A stretch of DNA of 64,000 nt from Hydnum rufescens UP504 (Eukaryota; Basidiomycota; Agaricomycetes; Cantharellales; Hydnaceae): the NCBI GenBank assembly GCA_014904985.1, contig MU128930.1:310001-374000 (forward strand), written 5' to 3'. A program made the position numbers and the translations under genes. Under the pieces are notes generated by a model. The model saw nothing but the letters and a program-made list of their open reading frames with translations, was not told where the DNA came from and did not search any database. This document shows, piece by piece, positions 58,441-64,000 of the stretch (positions are counted from its first letter, which is position 1; the number at the start of each line of letters is the position of its first letter).

Positions 58441-58805
58441 GTGAGTGTTACTCGCAAGCACGGCGCCAATGGGGCTACACACCATTCTGCTCCCTGGTTA
58501 TGCTATTCCAACGCACTCGGGGATCGTCTCCCATTGGAGTAGAAGCCAAATTGATGGTCATTCGTCAAAGGCCGAGAGTACTGAGATGCCACACTGCAGG
58601 GAAAGAGTGTGGACGGATCGAAAACCTCCCGGCATACACGTGGAACCCGATAGCTGGGGTCAGCAGCAAGGCAAGCTTTTGGATGAGGTTATCGAAGCAT
58701 GTCAAAGGCTATGGCTTCATTCAGTCAAGTTTCCTATACAGTACAGTAATACTTGCAAGACGAGAGCTATTCGTTTTCGGGAATCGCCGCAGTTAGTCTC
58801 CCCAG
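58441..58805. other. Unassigned stretch before the mobile region
   Basis: Open stretches in two plus frames overlap (58434-58861), but neither shows domain features. It probably contains the 5' end of the CCCH gene on the minus strand. Confidence 0.35.
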
Positions 58806-58834
58806 GCAGACGTCACGCTCCGCGTGACGTCTGC
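58806..58834. repeat. Perfect 13-bp hairpin at the edge of the mobile region
   Basis: GCAGACGTCACGC, loop TCC, GCGTGACGTCTGC: 13 of 13 bases pair. The stem contains the CRE-like palindrome TGACGTCT/AGACGTCA. It lies about 150 bp upstream of the DUF6589 reading frame. It may be an element end or a binding site. Confidence 0.7.
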
Positions 58835-58957
58835 TTCCAGACGCGGGGGTCTTACTGTTAGGTCCCCAATTCGGCGTTAAAGGCCTCCGCCGGAGTTATA
58901 TTGTATATCCGAATTCACGTGACCCAGCCTTGTAACTAGCTCAGGACGAACTCCCTC

Positions 58958-61020
58958 ATGTCTCAATTGCCTAAGACGCCTATCACTCAGGGAGATCAGG
59001 CATCGGCCTCTACCCCTCGAAATTACACTCCAAGGAAGACTGATTCCGAGAAAATTGATGCCATATTTGACGCAATCAAGGCCAACAAGTTAACATTTCC
59101 CCTATTTCTTTATAAAGCCTTTGATCCTGATACACCAAAGAGTACAAAGCATGCTGCCACCATTAGCTCTTTCCTCAGAGGCCAAAGCAATATTGGGGCA
59201 GATAACATTGCTCACCTAATGTTTAACCACAGTAGCAGTGTACCAATCCAGGGCCGAGCATCAACCATCCATGAAACCCCATTGGTAACAACGGATGGGT
59301 CAGGGATGGCTCATGTGAGGTTGCTTGCTTGGGCAATTGATATCGTCACCCAGCATTGCATGGATGAGGTGAAAGCTCTTACACATCCAAAAAGTGGGGG
59401 GTTACATCTGTCGCAGTCCCAACTCATGTGGAAGGATCTCCAGGAATGGTCTGTTGCCGCAGCCACCAAATCAGTCGAAACCAAGGCATCCACCCTTTTA
59501 CAAATATTGATAGCTGTGGCAACACAGGGGGATTCTGCCAAAATCTCAAAGGCCTGTGGTGCTAATTGGGACCCAAAAATGGTGAGCTTCAGACTCTCCA
59601 GTAAATGGAATTGCTCACAAGGCTTCTTGCTATTCAATATAATAGATTTCTGTCATTACCATTCTTGTACTTGCCTTCACATGCAACACTGCCTCAAATA
59701 TATTCCAGAAGATTATTGGCATCTGGCTATTTGCCAACTCTGCTGCCTACAGGGTTTATCAAGTGCTCAGCCATATCGGGCTCTCAGTGTCCTACAATAC
59801 TGTCCTTAGGAGCCTCCGTACCTTGGCTGCTTCCACACAAAAGGATAATCATGAGGTTGCAAAACAGTACACATTCCTTGTCATTTATGACAACATAAAC
59901 CGCTCTTGAAAATACTTTACACCAGATATTGGCCAGGCCAATTCACTGATGAGTGGCACTGCATCCATGATGGTCAAGCTCGAGGGCTTTACTCCTAGAG
60001 CATTTGATCCATTGCCATTAGTGCAAGCTCGAAATGAAAGACGTCGGGCAGGACTCTCATGCCCCATGCTTAAGGATTGCATAGATGAGAAGCATCTCTG
60101 TCAAGTCATGGCCCTCCACTGCATCTCATTCCTGATTGAGGACTCACCTTCACTTCTTCGTCATAGGAAATGGGTGACAAGCCAATTTGAAAACAACCTG
60201 TCGAAGCACCACATGCGCAAAGGACGAAAAACAACAATACACCCTCTGGCTACTTCGGATATCAATGAAGCAACCATCAGTGGGAATAAAGATGTAATCG
60301 ACAACATTCTTCTTAAACAGCTCAGCCTGTCAGAAGAAGACATTAAGAAGGTCCTCATTATCATTGGAGGCAACCAGTCTACTATTGAGAAGATGTGCAC
60401 CCTCAAAAGTTACCTGGCAGATTGTCCACATGGCTACCCAACTTACAACTGGGTGATTCCACTCATCCAGTTGTGGCATATGCAGTGGGCCAATCTAGCA
60501 CATGTGATAGGTACACACTGGGGACCAAGTACGAACACAAGAGAAACTTCAACATACAGTGGTGTTAATAATCTTCTCAGGAGAGGAGTCAAGAACATTA
60601 CCTGACCCGATTTTTGCCCTGCCCAATGACTCATATTCGAGACCCTCAAGGAAGAAGTTCTAGATTGTTGGAGGTAAGTAATAATACATTAAAGCCTAAG
60701 GCATAGCTTACAAGAGAGCCATAGGATCATTACTCATGCAGATGATCTAGATCTGCACTTTGAGACCCACAATGTTAAAGATATATATGCTGTTGCACAA
60801 TCTCTTGTTGACCAATACATGACACATGCTTCCATGGATCATGCACATTGAGGAGGTAGATTCTGGACAACGGCACATTGTAAGCGGGAATTTGGAGTCA
60901 ACTCCAGCTACAGTGAATGATATGAGATCAAGAATGAAGAGAAGGGATCATGGGATCAATCCAGATGTTCAGGTCCTTGGGAAGGAGCAGTCTTTGGATG
61001 GGAGAAATGTACTGCTTTGA
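58958..61020 (+). mobile_element. Decayed DUF6589 element (putative transposase-like gene)
   Basis: MSQLPKTPITQGDQASASTP starts a reading frame of about 210 residues to near 59583. After an intron or frame change, VYQVLSHIGLSVSYNTVLRS and VIYDNINRS lead to a TGA, then SLMSGTASMMVKLEGFTPRA, LDKLEG-type helices, EEDIKKVLIIIGGNQSTIEK and YNWVIPLIQLWHMQWANLAH (60470). These are hallmark blocks of DUF6589, a family abundant in agaricomycete genomes and likely derived from transposases. Further blocks (DPIFALPND..., DDLDLHFETHNVKDIYA, GINPDVQVLGKEQSLDGRNV) continue in changing frames to about 61020. Stops at about 59908 and 60603 show it is dead or heavily spliced. Its exact ends are not found. Confidence 0.75.
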
Positions 61021-62180
61021 TAGCGACTATCTAAACAGTGAATGAAGGGATCAAATCACACACTAAGTCCTCCTCTTGAGAACCTATCAAAAGCGTGATA
61101 AGTAGTGATTGTGTTGTGGAGTTTACCCTTGGACCAGTGGCAGTTTGTTAAGCCTTCAAAACTGGGGATGAGGGGAAAGACAATGGAAATTCGCATCTCC
61201 TGCACTTAATATACATCACAGAAAAATGCCATGGTAACCAGCAGAAAGGTGGGATTAAGGCGAAAATGATGGAAAAGAAATCAAGTCAAAATATTGAAAA
61301 CTGAAGGAGATATTCAATTAACAAGTCAGAACAGGGGAATATGGCTTAACCAAGGTATTCCTCCTCTCCTACTGAACAGAATCCCTTGGGGAAAGGTGGA
61401 ACTGGTCACCCCAGATGTACCCTCCATCGGACATAGGGTGCCGGAACCATAATTGCCTTTAATAATCAGAAAAGCGGAGGTAAAAGTGAAATGAGACATG
61501 GGGAGACTAAATCACAGAAAGCCGAGTTCTAATCCGCTCGTTTTTCCCTTGGTACCATTCGATGCGGATTTTCAGCGTCTTTCCAGGGGTGGTCATTACT
61601 AACGAATTGGATCAAAACTGGTGGAGATATTCGCAAAATACTGAAGGGTAGTGTGGAGCATGAGGTAAAATCGACCTGGAGGATGCAGTTCGTATCCGAT
61701 AAACTCGTGTGTGGTACCGTTGGATAGGCATTGATCGTAGCTTTCTGGGCGCTATCTTTCCGAGTCGATCCGATCAAAAATGAGGGAGATATTCACGAAA
61801 TACTCCTTGAGAGTATGGGAATAGCCCCTATTTAGCATGTGACTAATCTGTGAGTTGGATCCAGAGGATTAGGCAATCTTGATTATATAATTGGGACTCG
61901 TATATCGCCCTTGAGGCAATGGCACAGAAGACTGGATTGAGCATCAATGAAGAGGGCAAGTTGAATTGCCAAAGCCACAATTGGCTGGACTCGAGGTAAA
62001 TACAAAATCAGGTGGTCTGTTGAAGACCTGGAGGTGGACAAACAATTGTGTAGAAGGATAAAGTAAAAGAGAGGATCTGATTTACACATTTAGGGGTCTA
62101 GGAAATGCGGCTGTGAAAAGGATCACATGATCAGAAAAGCGGAGAAAGTCCTAGAAAGGACAAGGGATGGAATATTAGAT
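61021..62180. repeat. Non-coding repeat-bearing filler between two elements
   Basis: No gene is supported. An exact 15-base direct repeat, ATCAGAAAAGCGGAG, lies at 61465-61479 and 62130-62144. A longer imperfect repeat (GATCAAAA....GGAGATATTC.C.AAATACT) occurs near 61610-61645 and 61770-61804, and GGAGATATTC recurs near 61306. These point to old insertions or a non-autonomous element. Confidence 0.5.
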
Positions 62181-63207
62181 TGTGATAGAAACCTCTAGAA
62201 TGGTAAGGAAGTTAGATGGAGGAATGATAGAATGTTCTAGAATGGGTCCTTAAAGGTATAAATATCCCTGTAATCTGGCGTGGTAGAACAACAAATCCAA
62301 CACTAGGACTAGCTAGTAGAAGTTTGTCTCATAGATAGCTTCCTCTGAATCATAGTGATTGACTGTTCCCTGGTATCAAACCTTGTAAATTCACCTTGCC
62401 AGTGCAATTAAGTACCTCTGGTGTGGTCCAGCTAGTGAACGGAACGTGTGTAGTCCCACTAGTTGTAGAATAGCCCACTATAGTTAAAGCTCACTTGTAT
62501 CTGAATCTGAATCTAAACCCAGGCATAGTGATCTGGTAAATACTGCATATCCAATACAGGCATAGTGACCTGATACAACCTCTCACCTGGACTCCAAGTA
62601 GCCGGAACCTTTGATTACATAATACGTGAATATTGACACAATTGACATAGCACTACAGGCCATTACTCTCTTACAACACTAGACCACTACCTTTCCAGTT
62701 TGTCTCATCCTTCCTTGACTTGACTTAGAGTCATACTACTTCTCCCTGAGGACCTCTATTGTGCCTTCTTGTCCAAGTCTGCAGCTTGCAAGTTGTAAGG
62801 TATTAATATCATTCCACCTCAGTAGCGTGCAGTTCCTGCATACCTCTCCCACCTTCCTATAGCTTCTAGCTACACCTAGTGTACTTAGAGCGTCCTGTGA
62901 AACCTTGCACCATTCTCACTGACTAAGACTGAGGCTCGAGTTGGACAGCTTGCCCTCAGAGTTCTGTGGTCATACAACCTCACCCATAAAAACTCTTCTA
63001 CAAATTCTGGTGGTCCTTACAGGGGAAGGTATTCCTTTCTAAGTAACACAAACACTTGATTCCAAGCTGGAAGGTTTCGCTCATATTAGTGAATCCAACT
63101 CTCCACTGAGCACACCCAGTGAGCTGGACTCAGAAATCAGTGCTCCAAACCAAGACTTCCGAAACACACCTATTCCTGCAGCTCTTAAATCCACTACAGT
63201 CTTAAAC
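62181..63207 (+). mobile_element. LTR/leader region of a retrotransposon
   Basis: Precedes a gag gene. It contains a heat-shock-element-like site, a TATA box, a possible primer-binding site (TGGTATCAAACC, about 62380) and an imperfect direct repeat (CAGGCATAGTGA.CTG.TA near 62520-62575). The second LTR lies outside the window, so the LTR borders cannot be fixed. Confidence 0.5.
62230..62264 (+). promoter_or_regulatory. Heat-shock-element-like site and TATA box of the retrotransposon
   Basis: GAATGTTCTAGAA at 62230-62242 is a three-unit alternating GAA/TTC array (GAAnnTTCnnGAA), the consensus for heat-shock factor. TATAAATA follows at 62257-62264, 14 bases downstream. The spacing and position upstream of gag fit a U3 promoter. 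Function is inferred. Confidence 0.55.
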
Positions 63208-64000
63208 ATGTCAAGCTCTCATGATACTATGATGGTCAGGGCAGCTATGCCTATGCCTTCTTCTAGAGACGCCCCTAGATTCACTGGCAAGAACCTTCGA
63301 GAGTTCTTGGCTGATTATGAAATTGGAACTAGTGAAGCTGGATGGACAGATAAGAAGAAGTGTAGCCAGATACCTCTATACTGTAGGCGGTCTATCCGAC
63401 ACCTTGTCTCTACACTTGAGGAAGTCAAGTCTGCCTCTAATTGGGATGAGTTGAAACATAAGCTCACTGAGCTTTACAACCCTGACCAATTCTGACCTTG
63501 GTATACCCGTGAAGATATTATTCATTTTATTAAGCACAAACGAATAATTGCAACTCGGAAGCAACTTGCTAAATACTACCAAGAATACAAGACTCGAGTT
63601 GAGTATCTCAAGCCTAAAGGATCTCTGAGTGAGGCAGATCAGAACTTGTATTTCTGGAAAGGTCTACCCAAGCATCTCCAGAAGGATGTTTTTGATGCAT
63701 TAAAGGCTGAGAACCCACAACTAAATCATTCCAGTGCTGAAAGCATTGAGAAGGTTAAGGGAATGGCCACTAAAGTGCTAGACAAAGAGTCTATCTACTT
63801 GAGGATAACCCACACAGGGGCTAACAAGAAAAAGTCTGACGAATCTGATTCAGATGATGAACTGTCATACTCCAAGTCCCATAAGAGTAGTAAGCATCAT
63901 CATCACAAGGAAGACTCAGACAGTGATAGTTCTTCAACTGATCATGAGTCTGAAGACAGCAGCTCAGAGAGTGATTCTGACTCTGAAGATGACCATCACC
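63208..64000 (+). mobile_element. Retrotransposon gag gene, 5' part (cut by window edge, one in-frame stop)
   Basis: MSSSHDTMMVRAAMPMPSSR starts a gag-like protein. APRFTGKNLREFLADYE, CSQIPLYCRRSIRHLVSTLE and NWDELKHKLTELYNPDQF match the retrotransposon gag core seen in fungal Ty3/gypsy elements. A TGA at 63493-63495 interrupts it. The frame then continues PWYTREDIIHFIKHKRIIAT, DQNLYFWKGLPKHLQKDVFD and an acidic Ser/Asp/His-rich tail to the window edge. No protease, reverse transcriptase or integrase is in view. The frame is otherwise open for about 790 bases, so decay is recent or the stop is a consensus error. Confidence 0.75.

Noticed and set aside
58434..58861. Two overlapping plus-strand open stretches of 120-138 codons
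   Set aside because: No recognisable motif. They overlap the likely 5' end of the minus-strand CCCH gene.
1..64000. CRISPR arrays, operons or a secondary-metabolite cluster
   Set aside because: No regularly spaced repeats. The genes are intron-bearing and individually promoted, and the wax-synthase-like gene has no partner enzymes nearby.

Overview
The window is fungal nuclear DNA, almost certainly from an agaricomycete. Genes are broken by many 45-100 bp GT-AG introns, neighbouring genes sit on both strands, and the housekeeping proteins are fungal (RAD52, UTP4, TIM10, PRP17, UTP22, Mn-SOD). The roughly balanced base composition and the gene families (very long TPR proteins, membrane-anchored aspartic protease, wax-synthase-like protein, DUF6589 element) suggest a Rhizoctonia/Ceratobasidiaceae-like genome. 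That placement is inference.

Layout. 1-8.4 kb is gene-poor: the tail of a single-pass membrane protein, one small uncharacterised minus-strand gene (2.3-3.1 kb) and eroded relics of secreted/membrane genes. 8.5-14.9 kb (+) and 24.9-30.0 kb (-) carry two paralogous giant TPR proteins in inverted orientation. Between them lie a PP2C phosphatase (-), an aspartic protease (+), a wax-synthase-like acyltransferase (-) and RAD52 (+). 30.3-34.5 kb is a many-exon coiled-coil protein. 34.8-38.4 kb is UTP4 (-) head-to-head with TIM10 (+). 38.4-41.0 kb has no supported gene. 41.0-45.9 kb is a three-repeat Myb factor (-) head-to-head with PRP17/CDC40 (+). 46.8-51.2 kb is UTP22/NRAP (-). 52.0-53.1 kb is Mn-SOD (+), followed by a bacterial-type mannose-1-phosphate guanylyltransferase (54.1-55.7 kb, +), a second broken copy of the Mn-SOD 3' end (56.2-56.5 kb) and a CCCH zinc-finger/DUF7923 gene (-). 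From about 58.8 kb to the right edge the DNA is mobile: a decayed DUF6589 element, repeat-bearing filler and the 5' part of an LTR retrotransposon with a gag gene cut by the window edge.

Most genes are independent housekeeping units, with no biosynthetic cluster. UTP4 and UTP22 both serve the small-subunit processome. TIM10 and Mn-SOD are mitochondrial, and the PP2C probably is too. The points most worth pursuing are the bacterial-type ManC gene bracketed by two copies of the Mn-SOD 3' end, the TPR pair that differs by about six repeat units, and a heat-shock-element-like promoter in the retrotransposon. Single-base frameshifts recur in otherwise conserved genes, several of them in homopolymers, which raises doubt about the consensus sequence. 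All exon joins below were made by eye from splice signals and family knowledge.
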